Shown: positions 42,857 through 55,689, counted from the first letter of the stretch. The stretch is DNA of 64,000 bases from Limnanthes douglasii subsp. nivea (GCA_036936605.1 JAUPFV010000003.1:149204997-149268996); one strand, 5' to 3'. The notes: generated from the letters alone by a model not told the origin. Program-made: numbers and translations.

Positions 42857-44970
42857 GCACTGATCGTCAAATCAGGAGTGAACAAAAGAAGGTGCGCTTC
42901 AAAGCACCAAAAAAGCGTCATTCTTCTCGAAAAGAAAAGAAAGATAAACAAAGGCATGTTTCATTTACTGATGAAGAGGTTGAAAGTTTTGGATCAGGTT
43001 TCTTCGAAAGAGAGAGGGATCAACCTCGAACGTCTAAGAAAGAGCAAAAAACTAGGAGAGATAGTGTACCTCGATGTTTGACGGAGTCTAACTGGTCTGA
43101 AGGAAACACCTCGAATCAGTATAATGGGGATGATTGGAATTTTTATGTAGTAGTGGGAACCAAGGATCAGTATGTGCAAGGTGTTGATTGGAGGAATTCT
43201 TCATTGACGAACGAGATTAGATCTATCATGCTTCTGAAGCGATTTGACATTTCAAAAGTGGAAAATTTTGATGGGATGCAGGATCCAAACGATCACATCG
43301 AACAATTCAAAAATTATATGATGAATTTTGAAGACGACGACATGTTGGTATGTCGGGCATTCCCACAGAATTTTAAGATAACAGCTTTGAGATGGTATAA
43401 CCGAATTCCAAAGGGATCCATTTCAAACTTCTAAGATGTTTATACTGCCTTTCGAAGACAGTTTGTTGAGAGTAAAGAGACGAGAGAAAATGGGGACACA
43501 ATTGTCCAATGCAAGCAAACAGTTGGAGAAAGTTGAAGGATTACACGAAGTGCTTTGTTTTGACAAAAGCAAGTTTGGATAATTGTGAAGAGTTGGTGGC
43601 GATGGAAGATTTTCACCAAGGATTATTTCCAGGATATATTACTAATGAAACAACGAAAAGGAGAGCCTTAATTTTTTGGCCTTTAATAGCTCAGGTTGAG
43701 GACCAAATCAAAGTTGAAGAATCAACTAGGGTCCGAGGAGCAGTTAACGTTCCAAATAATTCAGGGTAGGCGCCACATAACCAAGTTCAATCTTCAAATG
43801 TTGCTCAGCAAGCATGCCCGAGGAATAATAATCTACCACCTAAGACTGGGGGATATTCGAATCAAGGTCCGTTGTACCAATTCAATAGGCCGAAGCCAAA
43901 TCAATAGATAAACCCTGAATATTATGCAGATTTGACTGAAAGTGTGGCTGCCATTTTTTATAAAACTTAATGGATACGTAAATTTCAGGAAGCCCACTCC
44001 AATCAACAGGCCTAGGGAGGATCAAAACAACAAATTCTGTAGGTACCACAATTGGTCATGATACTGCTGATTATATTGCTCTGAAAAAGAAAGTTCAAAG
44101 TTTAATTGAAAATGGGAAGCTACCGACTCATGTGAAGGCATAGAGCAATACATCGAAAAATCTTTTGGAATCGACTTCACAACTAGCCAATCCAAATTCG
44201 CAAGCTGAAAAATTGATAATTTTGGATTCAAAGGTTGATGAATTTGATGGTGCCTCAGAATGTTTGGATATGGATCCAGATAGGTTAATCTTAATGGCGG
44301 TGGAAGAGCCAATAAAGAAGGGGCATGTTCGAAGTTTGTGTGAGTATTTTGAGTTATTGACCATTTTTGGGGGCGATTCAGTGACTGTTAATACTGATAG
44401 CTCGAGGAAAATACATTGTAAGTTTGGAAACTCGTATAGAGGGAAAATATCTACTCATTTGTACGGCAAGAGAGACATTCCCTTTCTCTTTTTCGATGAG
44501 GATGATTTACGGGGCACTGCAGGCCCACATGAGGATGCATTGGTCATTTGGGCAGAAGTTGTTGGCGTTGAGATTCGACACGTGCTGATAGATATTGGGA
44601 TTTCTGCGAACGTCCTTTTTAAATAAATGTATGATAAGATGCACAATCCTCCTCGGATTTCTCAGTCATAACGCACCATCATTGGTTTTACTAGAGAATT
44701 TAAAGGGGAGGTAAGTTTGGGAAAGGGACCTCTCAAGAAGAAGGTTCAAGTGTTTTTTATGGTGGTAGACTATCCTACAAGTTATAATGTCATTTTTGGA
44801 AGGTCCCGATTGTCAAGGATGTATGGTGTTGTATCAACAGTCCATCAGTGTTTCAAATATATCGTCGGAGACCGCGTAGGGGTCGGTCGAAGTGACCAAA
44901 AGGTTGTAAAAGAATACTACGCCACTGAACTTTGGTTTTGAGGATCCAACAATGGTGATATTATGAATGA
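42857..44970 (+). pseudogene. gag-pro: Tat-4 gag-protease
   Basis: The 5' end of gag is missing; reading starts near Tat-1 residue 90 (KKVRFKAPKKRHSSRKEK). Conserved blocks: DQYVQGVDWRNSSL, KRFDISKVENFDG, IEQFKNYMMNFEDDD, then a stop after GSISNF, a frameshift near 43530 (ESLKDYTK-like), a zinc-motif relic near 44035, and protease with DIG in place of DTG (LIDIGISANVLF). It reaches the conserved stop TAA followed by CAT near 44972 after one earlier TGA at 44939. Confidence 0.88.
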
Positions 44971-45039
44971 GTAACATTCAGGGCGGTTGACCTCAAATTT
45001 TGATGAAAGGCTGATCTGAGGGAAACCCCAAGGTCATTA

Positions 45040-46790
45040 ACAATAAGTGAAGAGATAGATGAGTATAATTTTTCTAAGGGAAGAGTACTTCGAATAGGAA
45101 CCTTACTGACCTCAGTTCTACGTTAACAACTGTTACAATTTTTTTCTTATTATCTGAATGTTTTCTCTTGGAAAACAGAGGACGTGGTAGGAGCATCGAT
45201 CGAAGTAATTTGTCATAGCCTAGTTATTAATTCGAGGGTGAAACGTGTAACTCCAAAGAGGCGGGCATTTTCATCACAAAATGCAGAATTTATTGTTTTC
45301 GAGGTGTACCGCTTATCTAGGTTCAAATATATAAGGAAATCCCAATATCCTCTATGGACGGCGAATCAGTGATAGTCAAGAATAAAAATAGGAAGTCAAG
45401 AATGTGTGTTTATTTTACGGACTTAAATCGAGCATGTCCTAAAGACCCATATCCCGTTCCTCGAATAGACCAACTGATTGGTTCTACTTCGGAAAACAAA
45501 ATATTAACTTTTATAGATGCTTTTGTAGGAGATAATCATATCAATATGGATTCGAAGGATCAAGAATGTACTACTTTCATCACTGATAGGGCTTGTATTG
45601 TTATAAAGTTATGCCTTTTGGATTAAAAATGTTGAGGCTACATACCAAAGCTTAATGAATAAAGCATTTGCTACACCAGTCTGAAGAAACATATAGGTAT
45701 ACATTGATAACATGATGGTAAAAATCTTAGTAGATAAAGCGCACCTGGAAGATTTAAAGGAGATATTTCTGAATTTAAGGGCAATAAAGATGAAATTGAA
45801 TCGAGAAAAATGTACTTTTGGAGTTCGATCTGGAAAATTACTGGTTATGTTATCAGTGAAAGAGGGATAGAAGCAGACCAAGAACAGTTTAAAGATGTGG
45901 TATCTATGAATTCCCCTCGAACTATCGACGGAGTACAAATTTTGACAGGAAGGTTAGCAACACTTAACAAATTTATTTCTAGATTCTCTGATAAATGTTT
46001 CCTTTCTTTTAAGTGTTGCGAGGGCCAAATAAGTTTGAGTGGACTTCGGATTGTGAAGCAGCATTTATAAGTATCAAGGATTTATTATCATCACCTGAAA
46101 TATTATTTAGGCCTCAAAGTGGAGAACAACTCTTTTTGTACATTACGATGTCGGATTTTGCAGTAAGTGCGGTATTGATAAGTGATCATTCAGGAATTCT
46201 GAAGTCGGTGTACTATATCAATAAACATTTGGTGGCAGCAGAAAAGGGACATCTGAAACTTAAGAAATTGGCATTAGCATCGGTGATGGCTGCTAGAAAG
46301 ATGCGCCCTAATTTCCAAGCTCATACCATCAAATTTCGGACCTCGTTCCATTAAAAAAATATTTTGCAATGTCCTCATATTTCTGGGAGGATGACTAAAT
46401 GGTCAGTGGAATTGGTAGATTTTGATATTACATTTACACCTCAAACTGGAACTAAAGTGCAAGCTTTGGCAGATTTCCTTGTTGAATTTCATTTAAACAG
46501 ACTGGATAAAGAGGATAACAAGGATGTTTTATCAGTAAATTCGACGTGGGTTATTTGAAATGATGGCGGTTCTAGTGTTTTGGGATGTAGCACTGGAGTT
46601 CAATTATTTTCTCCATCTGGAGAAACAATATTTCAATCTATCAAATTTGGTTTTCACGTTTTAAATAATGAAGCTAAATACGAAAAATCTTTAGATGGTT
46701 TGAGACTTGCAAATATATTTGGAGCAACTTCCAGTATGATTAGAGACAGATTCTCAATTAGCAAACCAAGTATCTCGAATTTCTAAAGCA
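45040..46790 (+). pseudogene. pol: Tat-4 reverse transcriptase and RNase H
   Basis: Recognisable from EEIDEYNFSKGRVLRIG onward. RT: VYFTDLNRACPKDPYPVPRI and FIDAF, and YIDN where the catalytic pair should be YIDD, so the second Asp is Asn. Then KCTFGVRSGKL, LTGRLATLNKFISRFSDKC, first RNase H (YITMSDFAVSAVLIS, MRPNFQAHTI) and second RNase H with NDGGSS directly after a stop. Several stops and frame changes. Dead copy. Confidence 0.88.
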
Positions 46791-46799
46791 AAAAAGGAT

Positions 46800-48225
46800 C
46801 GCTTAATTTTGTATCTTCAAGAGCTTCTAAATTTGATATTTTTATTCGATCGCGTTGTTGTGGAACATATAATTCGAGGAAGTAACACAGTGGCTTACTC
46901 ATTAGAAAATATTGCTTACAAGGAAAAGTATATGTCGATCTTCCTACAAGAAAGTTCTTCAATTTTAACTCAGTCAGACGAGTGTGAATATATTGAGGAA
47001 TTGTTTGTCACTTTAGATACAATCAGAGGTGAATGGAGAACTGATATTTTGAAGATGCGAAATTGGCCAAAATACTGCGAGGAAAAACTTTTGGCTACAT
47101 AGTTTTGGATGGAGTTTTGTATAAGAAAGTATTGAGTAGGCCCTTACTATGATGTTTGAATAGACTAGAATCACAGAAAGTTTAATTGGAGCTGCATGAT
47201 GGAGAAGGATCAACGCTTTGTGACTTTAAGGAATTAACTCGTCGAGTTTTGCTTGCAGGGTTTTATTGGCCTTTAATCATGAACGATGCCAAGAACTTGG
47301 TTCGAAGCTGTGATACTTGTCAAAGGTTTGCTAATTTTATTCATAAGCCAGTAGTTCCACTTATGTCTAGTATTGAAGCCATTCTTTTTTATAGACATGG
47401 AATAGATTTAGTGGGACCTTTGCCAATAACTTCTGGAGGGCGACAAATGATAATTGTTGCAGTAGACTATTTTACAAAGTAGGAAGAAGTGGAGCCATTA
47501 TTTAGAACAAAGGCAAAGGCTGTAATTAAATTCATTTTAAATAGTATTTGTTATCATTTTGGAGTGCCTCAACGAATTACCACATACAATGGCCCTCAAT
47601 TTAATAATAAAGAAATGGCTTTATTATGTGCTTCAAAAGGAATTAAGCAGTGATTTTTAACACCATTTCATCCCCACGCAAATGGACAAGTGGAGGTGAC
47701 AAACAAATCTATTTTGGAAGGATTGAAGAAGAATTTAACAGAAATGGCATGAAAGTGGCCTAATCATTTGCAAGAAGTACTTTAGGCTTATCGACCAACT
47801 CCTAGGGAAGCTACTAAAGAAAATCTTTTTGCTTTAGCATATGAAATGAATGTTGTTAGCCATGTGGAACCTACCTTGTCATATTTTAGGATAACTCAAT
47901 ATCCAAAGAGTTGAATGACGAAGCTAAAAGAGAAAGTTTGGATTTGATGATAAGCAAAAAGTTCGAGCTCCTTTAAATGTCATTCATTATCAAACTGTTA
48001 TGAGGAATAGGTATAATTAGAGGGTGAAAAGGTATGGAGTTTACGGTAGGTGATAAAGTGTTAAGAAAGGTATTTCTACACACCAAGGAGAAGAGCCTCG
48101 AAAAGATGGCCCAAAATTGGGAAGGACCTTATATGGTTGTTGAAAGGATAAAACCATGTTCTTATCGCCTTTGTGATAATCAGGGGAGGATGCTTAACAC
48201 CCGTGGAATATATAGTATCTGAAGT
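46800..48225 (+). pseudogene. int: Tat-4 integrase
   Basis: RNase H ends with EHIIRGSNTVAYSLENIAY. It continues without the stop that Tat-1 has at 7310 into EKYMSIF. Integrase: ELHDGEGST, SCDTCQRFA, HGIDLVGPLPITSGGRQMII, then TYNGPQF in place of TDNGPQF, so the second catalytic Asp is Tyr. FHPHANGQVE keeps the Glu. The C-terminal VGDKVLRKVFLHTKEK and NWEGPYMVV run to about 48225. Stops interrupt it at several places. Confidence 0.88.
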
Positions 48226-48483
48226 TGTACTGGGAATAATTATGTTGTATTTTGACATCGTTTTATTTGATTGATTAGCGCACTCTTTCCTCGCTTGTTG
48301 GCCCAGGGAGGTTTTAATGAGGCGCTATGTACATATTCAAAATTATCAATTAAATACATTTTTTGGCCAATGGTTGTTTGTAATCGTTTATTTAAACTAT
48401 TTTGGTAACTGATCAAAGATTGATCATCTTTGAGGTTAGAATATTCTGAAGTGTTACATACAATTTTCGAAGAAACAACCATG
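48226..48483 (+). other. Conserved untranslated block after integrase (Tat-4)
   Basis: Counterpart of 8653-8885, sharing GTTGGCCCAG, AGGTTTTAATGAGG, GGTTGTTTG and TGATCATCTTTGA in order. No gene. Confidence 0.6.
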
Positions 48484-48694
48484 TTCGAAGTGCTACGCCC
48501 ATTAAACGCACTATGGTGTTCGAAGTACTACGCTCATTATACGCTTTATGATGTTCGAAGTATTACGCTCATTAAAAATCTTTATGATGTTCGAAGTGTT
48601 ACGCTCATTAAACACTTTACGATGTTCGAAGTGATACGTTCATTAAACGCACTATAAATTTCGAGGTGGTGCGTATTTTCATGATTGTTTAAAG
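48484..48694 (+). repeat. 35 bp x 6 minisatellite of Tat-4
   Basis: Units begin TTCGAAG or TTCGAGG at 48484, 48519, 48554, 48590, 48625 and 48660 (spacing 35, 35, 36, 35, 35). Typical content is TTCGAAGTRYTACGCTCATT. The array occupies the same position as the Tat-1 array but the unit body has diverged. Confidence 0.9.
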
Positions 48695-48839
48695 TTTTAT
48701 ATTATGTTCAATAACATAATATAAATAATAATCGAATGTGAACATAACTTAAAATGAAAAATGAAGCATAAACAGACCTTTGTCATTCAAATTAATTCGA
48801 TGAGCACAAAAGTTATAGTGATGATATCGCAGGTACACA

Positions 48840-50690
48840 AAACCAAAAGATAGTGAAATTACTCGTCTTCAGAGCTCTCTTCGGATGATTTATTTTTGGA
48901 TTATGAACTTGTAATAGGATTGAAAGCCTCGCTATGACGCTGTTCGACTGGAATTTCACTCCAAAAGTTGGAAATATATATCTTAGGATACGTGGCATGA
49001 ATTTCTCGAAGGAGTGTGATGACTTTTGGTTCTTTGCCATTATTGATACCTGTCAACATATCTTTGGTGAACTCATCTTCGGTGGCAGTGACAGTAAGTT
49101 GCTTTTGTTTTTTCAAATTCAGTTTTGAGGATGACCATCTCATCGGTTAAGTTTTTCTTTTCTCCTTCACTTTAAGCAAAAGAAGTAAGAAGATCATCAA
49201 GTATGTTTTCTCAGCAGCTAATTCTTCAAGATGTTTAGTCTTGATTTGTTGTATATTTTCCTGGTGCGAAGTGTTGAGATCTTATTTCTCAATTCGATGA
49301 TTTTTTTAGATATACGTTTTGACATACAAAAGTCCTCTTAGAAATTCAGATTTTTCCATTTGGAACTCATGAAAGTGATCTTTTACAAGGCCACCAAAGA
49401 TTTCCCTCATCTTTTATTCAGCTTCAACAACACCTTTATAGCGAACCATCTATTTAGCCATACGTTTAGGTGAGTTTGAGAGGCCTCGATTTCTTGAGTA
49501 AGCTTTTTCGCTGCAGTGTTAAGATTTGAAGAAGGTTGAAGAGCATCTAAGACTTATTTGGAAGGCTTCTCAGGAGGAAAGACCACTGGGTTGGGTCGAT
49601 GAATAAGATCTAAGAAGATCGTAGGAACAATAACATCAGGAGATGCGGCTTTGGAGGTAGCAGGTGCAGATCTCCTACCAAGATTATGCACATGAGTTTG
49701 AATCTCTTGAATGATGGGATCTTTTTCTCGAGTAAGCTCTTGTTATTCGTCCAAGTTAATAAAACTGTTAGGATCAAAGTGATCATCACCTTGGTTATCT
49801 TCTACAACAACAATTTTCTTTAGTTGGTTGGTAGCGTCTTCAGCATTGCCTTCATTTTCCTTTTGATGATTTTGCTGATTCTCTACAACTACAACTTCGT
49901 TGTCATTGGACAATATTACTTCGATAATCTCCAATACTTTATTTTATCCTTTCTTCTGGGGGTTGGCTTTAGTGGAACCTTTCTTTTTTGAAGGCGCAAC
50001 AATTTTTTTTATTTTTTGGAGAAGGTTCCTATTATATTCTTTCTTTGATTATGGAAAGTGTGTTTTCTTTCGTCTTTCACTTCGAACATTTTGGTTTCGG
50101 ATCTGCTGAAGGGCTAGCACCAGATGTACTAGTTGCCTTTTTATTCTTTTTTACCTTCTTCTTTTGGGGAAGATGGATGTCTGATCTACTAAAAATTGGT
50201 AAGAATAGTTTGTCGTCCGGATGCACCAACCTTCTGTCAGCTTGTCGAGGATTGGGTGGTTCCATCAAGTTTTTGGGAGGAAAGACTTTAGGTGTGATCG
50301 GGAATAGGTAACTGTTGAGGAAGTTGATGGTTCGAAGGCTGTATAGAAAGCGTTATTATATTCATTTTCAGCCCAAACATCAAGCTTAATGAAGGTTTCC
50401 TTGGCTTTTTCTCGACGAATGGCATAACGTCTCGAAATTTCTGTTCGGAATATAGAAATTGATAATTAATGAGGATAACATCAGTTGAAAGTTTAATTTA
50501 GAAAAATAATATTAAAAGGCTTACGATTACTCCTCTAGACAAGGTTCAATATTGATAGGTTGACTTTGGATATAACTTTATCATTTTCCCATGCTCCTAA
50601 AATGATGAACTTTTGCTTCTAAAATTTGTCTCCTTCCAGGAGATCGTCGAAATTCTTGAGAAAACTTCAAAGCCATGCTTACAGTCTTTT
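48840..50690 (-). pseudogene. Tat-4 antisense gene (aORF), decayed
   Basis: On the minus strand: end of exon 1 with DDLLEGDKF, GAWENDK and donor C|GTAAGC at 50525/50524; acceptor ACAG at 50441; exon 2 begins ISRRYAIRREKAKE and LDVWAENEYNNAFYTAF. It continues through lysine-rich and acidic segments and a coiled coil to LLREIHATYPKIYISNFW and an acidic serine-rich end near 48850. Tat-1 has a stop where Tat-4 reads the Trp of SNFW. Many stops and frame changes. Exon 1 is cut off near 50690. Confidence 0.78.
50441..50524 (-). other. Intron of the Tat-4 antisense gene
   Basis: 84 bases, with donor GTAAGC after the first base of a codon and acceptor TTCCGAACAG. Same position and phase as in Tat-1 and Tat-2, though the gene around it is decayed. 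Confidence 0.7.
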
Positions 50691-50815
50691 ACTTTCATAA
50701 GTTCCGAATGATCCAAATTGATGCAAAATAAAATAAAACTAAATTAAGATCAAATAAAAAGAGGAATGAAATACTCTGAGATTTCATATTATTTAGACTG
50801 ATTCCATCTCATGTT

Positions 50816-51850
50816 TTAAGCCATAGTGCAGGCATTTGGTAAGATCAACGATTCCAGATGAACAATTGGATAGAAAGACCGAAAATCATTAGATTTACAA
50901 TGAACCGTGAAAGAATTAGTCTTAGTATCGTAAGATTCCAAACACACGTGAGAGTATTTTAATACGATTTCACATTCTATTGTCAAGCACAATGGATAAA
51001 TACCCTCCATAACAGAATACATAAAATTTATAGTTATTAATTTTTTCCAAGAAAATCTTACACCGTATTCCTTCATCATCCATATAGTGAGGGTAGAACA
51101 ACGATTACCCATATAAGTAGATAAACAAAGACATCCATCCAAAACACTAAGGAAGTGACAAAGATACTCATCTTGACAAAGATCTGGATGAGCGATTATA
51201 CTAAAAGTCTCTTCAGCTAACCGAAAAGACACTATCACATTAGGTAAAAGATCTATAGATTTCCAATTAATAATATTATTCTAAAGACAACAAGAATGTC
51301 CAAGAAAACAAGATTCTTTAAGGGTTTGGGTAACTAAATGAGAAACCACATTTGCACTTCTCCAACACTTTTGTTCGATGACAAAACGCTAAACATAACA
51401 TCACCATCGTGACTTCTAGTTTTAGAAACTGTGAACGTCCATATGTTGGGGATATTTAAAAGTATGTATTTTTTTGAAATGTATAGTACAATGATTGTAT
51501 ATATAAAAGCTATCATACTCAAAATTAGAAACGCAAACCAAGCCCTTAACAAAACCTAAAACTCTACCCAAAATGAAAATTCGAATATAGAGAATCATAG
51601 GGACCAACAAAACCATTTGATACATCACAGTCGATACACTCAACTTTTCCCCACCAAGCATTCACAATGATTTTATAGAAACCTGTTTTACGGACGGAAC
51701 ACGCTTGTTTAAATTGCAACTCCACAAAATCAGTGCAAGAAATGGGAGAAACCATGACTTAGATACAGACCTGAATCACAAGAGGTTTTTAACCGGTAAC
51801 CTAGATAGTATGTCTATCAAGCTTCCGTCTGGTAGATGAATTGCTGCCAT
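50816..51850 (-). pseudogene. F-box protein with F-box-associated domain, broken
   Basis: The only host-type gene recognised. F-box proteins bind SKP1 in SCF ubiquitin ligases and select targets through the C-terminal domain. ATG at 51850 opens MAAIHLPDGSLIDILSRLPV, a clear F-box start, with FRSVSKSWFLPF after a TGA at 51776-51778. A frame change near 51745 leads to ISCTDFVELQFKQAC. GFVKGLVCVSNFEYDSFYIY follows in another frame. The C-terminal part (51238 to 50816) is intact: VIVSFRLAEETFSII, LDGCLCLS, IWMMKEYGVRFSWKKLITI. About 345 codons, close to family size. At least three lesions, so a pseudogene unless the assembly is wrong. Confidence 0.85.
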
Positions 51851-54439
51851 TGTTTGTCCTTCTCTACAGCTTTCTCCCGAAACCCTAGAGAAAGAAAAGA
51901 AACTAATAAGATATGGGATGGGGAATTGAAGTTGTGGTCTTAAGACCTTGAACCAGGCTTAGAAAAGGCCTTTTAAATGTAACCTCCAGCTCGCGAACCA
52001 GGCCTGAAATTACAAGTGATGAAAATATTTGTTAATGTAAACTAATCTGTTGATGTAAATTTAAAAAAGACAGAACTTGAATAAACTAATTGGAAATAAA
52101 ATTTATGTATTCATAGTTCGATGATAAATAATATGTAAATTTTAAAAAAACCAGATGTGACCGGAGTGATTTACATGACTTTTACCATAATATTATCATA
52201 ATATTAGTTTTGTTTGATACATTGATAGTGTTATTGTGTATATTGTTTTACTAAACTTCAAACAATTTTAGAAAGTAAAAGATTATTAAAATTTGAATTG
52301 AAAAATAATAATGAAAAAAAGTTATCATCGAAATTTAATCAATATTTTATTTTGAATTGTGGAAAAATATTTAAATTTAAATCGAAAAAACAATTCAACT
52401 TAAAACTGTAAAAAAAATTGTTTAATATTTTACGTGAGGTATTTTTGTTATAAAACAAATCACTAATAAAATAAGAAAAATAATTGAAGAGGAGATTGGC
52501 CTAGAGTTTGAGAGTTTTCGGCTGTTGGTCAAGAGTTATTCAGAGAATAAAAGTAGTACTAGAAATAGTGACAAAGTGAAAAGAATATACACATAAGTGA
52601 ATGAAGGTGAGAACTAGATATTAAAGGAGAGTGTGGCTAGTAGGCTAAAAGATGATTTTATCCTTACATGTTCATGTTTCTGCCTAATAATATTATTACA
52701 CTTAAAGTCTAAATTTAAAGGTTTGAAATAATGAGTTTCAATACTTATATCATAAGACCTTACCAGTAGCCTCATAGTCCTTTCGAAGAAATCAACAAAA
52801 ATGTATAGCGGTGAAGTAGTTTTTCGTGGTTATAACATGTATTGTCTACACTTGATCTTGTTTGCGAAGCTTCCGTGACTATGAATATTGAAACAACAAT
52901 TTATTGTCAAAATAATCATATGTCGAGTCGAGCTACTTACCCGATTATAGTTGGATTCACAAGAGTCTTAATTATGGTGACATTACACTTGTCTCATTAA
53001 AAACTTTTCATGAGTCCAACTCTTTTTTAAGGAAAAAAAATTATATTTCTTCGAAGGGTAAAGAGTACATGCATTAGTAGCATTCACTTATTTTTAATTT
53101 AGTAGTAGTTGGTCCTCTCACGAGAATTGTTTTTACCTAGTTTAAGATGTACACGAAGTTGAATATTTTTGCTTTAAATTTTGTTTCTAGTTACGTATTG
53201 AGGTATACGAATAACCCTGGTAAAATAGAAACAAATAATTATTGCTTGAACTTGGATTTGTACACAAAATATCTCTTACACAGGAAAATATTTTGGTCTA
53301 AACTCCAACGTTGTTGAACATTGTTTGGCAGTAACTTTTGTCATTTGATTTGAAAAGAAGTAGGCATCGTTAAGCTAATGATGATACTTAAAATTTAAAT
53401 TGTCATGAATTGAAAAATGTAGAACTTTCATCACGCGTGCCGCAAGCGTAGAGAACTGACATTACTCACAAACACGCGGTACATTTTTATCGGCTTCAGT
53501 TGATATAATTATTTCGTATTTTTTAAATATCAACCACACATCTGCAATATAATCTAGACCATTGATTATATAAATAAATGAAGACATGTGATTTTATCTT
53601 ATTTTTTTCCTTAAATCCTACTAATTAAGGTTATTTTCTAGTTGTTAAAGTTTCTTTTTATTATATATTTTTTTTAAATTTTTAAAACCATTGATATGGA
53701 TGTGCTACATAAGAACAAAGAAAACTCTGATAGTCAAATTAGAAAGGTAGTGGGGAACTTTCTTCTAATTCTTCTCAGGGAATAAATTCTTTGATCACGA
53801 AGTTATGACCTTACGAGGCTCATGACATTCCTGCTATATGTTTTCAATCTTTAGAAGTGTTGATGTCATACCAGACTTTTAGTGCTTATATACCAGGTAA
53901 CTCTATTCTCGAGTTGTTTGGTTTTTTGGTTCTAGAACTTAAATTTACTGAGGGTTTTCCACATTAAATGTAAAAGTTAAGTTTTATGCTACTTCGGTGA
54001 AGGTATAAGCTGAAGGATATCAACAGACCAAGGAAGGGTCTAAAAACCCATAAGAATTAAGATTCATCTTGAAGCAGTGCCTCTTTGTGATGTGAGGAGT
54101 ACACTCACGTCATCCCAATAAAGTTTCCATATAAATATGTAGATAGGGGGATTCCAAAATAGATGACGGTTCTTATGTCAAAACATGGATTTAATCTTGT
54201 CGACGTTAGATCCAATAAGTGTGTAGTTTTCACCATTTTGTTTGACATAAAAGGCTGATTCCTCGTAAAACAGGATATTGTCTCATTCTTCTATTTTCTT
54301 CATATTTTTCCTAAAAATCCAGTGCCAAATGAATGGAGCATTTTGATGTCAATCGTTAACTAAGCGTATGATTTCTTAAACAAAGACGATCATTATTGTC
54401 TCTCCCAAAATACTTTTAGCCTAAGGTGGTGATTCAATA
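51851..54439. other. AT-rich spacer
   Basis: Upstream flank of the F-box pseudogene (CCCGAAACCCTAGAGAAAG near 51876 resembles a plant leader). The rest is AT-rich with no supported gene. Confidence 0.5.
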
Positions 54440-54871
54440 ATGAGGAACATTACCGCTAAATATTCTCCCCTGAGGACTTCTCAAGTTAGAATTATTGATA
54501 AAAAAAACCAAGATTGTTGGGTCGACATATTCTCATGTTGTAAAATAAAAAACGAAGTGTCGAGAACTCGGGTTGTTGATCACCATTCTACCAAAGTTCT
54601 TGATGATCATTCTACCAAATTAATAGATCCAAATGAGAAGCCTATTGATCTCAAGGCTAATATATCAACTCCTCATATTATAGTATATTTTATAGAGTTT
54701 CTATATGTTGAACTCCCGAATTTTAATATTTTTGACCCAAAGAGAAAAGTGGGTCATATTGGGGTTTCTGCCAATAATTTTATGGTTATTGGCATGATTT
54801 CCACAACAGAAGCATATATTTGGCCACAAAATCCCCCTCCAACTTTTCAATCTTGTATCAGGAAGCCATGA
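54440..54871 (+). CDS. Hypothetical open frame (143 aa)
   Basis: An uninterrupted frame beginning MRNITAKYSPLRTSQVRI. It contains a short internal near-repeat (DHHSTKV, DDHSTKL) and ends WPQNPPPTFQSCIRKP. No family, signal peptide or membrane segment was recognised. Flanking sequence in the same direction (53990-54440 and 54870-55530) has further short frames but no join I can support. It may be an exon of a decayed gene or chance. Confidence 0.2.
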   Translation: MRNITAKYSPLRTSQVRIIDKKNQDCWVDIFSCCKIKNEVSRTRVVDHHSTKVLDDHSTKLIDPNEKPIDLKANISTPHIIVYFIEFLYVELPNFNIFDPKRKVGHIGVSANNFMVIGMISTTEAYIWPQNPPPTFQSCIRKP

Positions 54872-55659
54872 GAGAATAAATAAATTTTATTATGCTTATT
54901 TAGAGCGAATGATTGGAAGTGAACAAATGAAAGCGTATTGTTGGTCACACAAGCCTAAACGACAGTAAGAGGATTCAGTTAAAGGGTTTAATGCTAGGAA
55001 TTCAAGTATTAGTGTGCCAATTGTTTATACAGGTGCCTAAAACTATGATTTAAACCACGATTAATGAATTTTCTTTTCCCTCCATTGTTTTCAATTAGGA
55101 TGTTAACGTTGACACCTTTTTTTCTAAACAATTATTTGATGTCTCTTCTACCCTTGAAGCTATAGATCCAATAACTTTTATGGATGTAAATGATGTTGAA
55201 TTGATAGTTGACAGTAGTTACCATATTTTTTTCTCCTGCTTCAATGACTAAACCTTTTCTAGTAGAAATAATTACACAAATTTTTAGCCATTTTGTTGGT
55301 TTTGCGTGTGCAAGAATGTTGCAAGCTCATGTTCTTTCTTTTGAATTGTCTAGAATACAAATGAAATTGGACATTCATATGAGTATTTTATATGTTTTTA
55401 TTTTTTTCTTTATACTTTTTGTTAACTATGTTATTTCTTCATTGAGTTTGTTCAACATATTTCTTTTTGTGCATCAAGTTTTCTATAATATTGGTCCAAC
55501 AATTTTCTACTACAAAATTGGATTGAGGTTGTAGTAAAACTCTTTAAGAGTAGACGAGAGGTGAAAGATTTATATATTGAGAAGGATTATCACTTGTTTT
55601 TGTTCCATGACTTGAGAGCGTCTTTGATTCATTTGATTTTGTTCTAGAATATGTATAAA
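54872..55659. other. Spacer with unassigned frames
   Basis: Plus frame 55208-55534 is hydrophobic at its end (YVFIFFFILFVNYVISSLSL), but no product is recognised. Treated as non-genic. Confidence 0.3.
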
Positions 55660-55689
55660 TAATGACCTTACATTTCGAGATTCCAATTA

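Larger units (their letters stand above)
42857..50690 (+). mobile_element. Tat-4: full-layout but heavily mutated Tat element without LTRs
   Basis: Closely related to Tat-1: gag-protease, RT, RNase H, integrase, conserved untranslated block, 35 bp minisatellite and antisense gene in the same order. It begins inside gag at the Tat-2 LTR edge and ends inside antisense exon 1 near 50690. Both of its LTRs are therefore missing. Catalytic residues are lost in RT, RNase H and integrase. Confidence 0.9.

Noticed and set aside
49988..50311. Plus-strand frame of 107 codons
   Set aside because: Shadow of the lysine- and glutamate-rich part of the decayed Tat-4 antisense gene.
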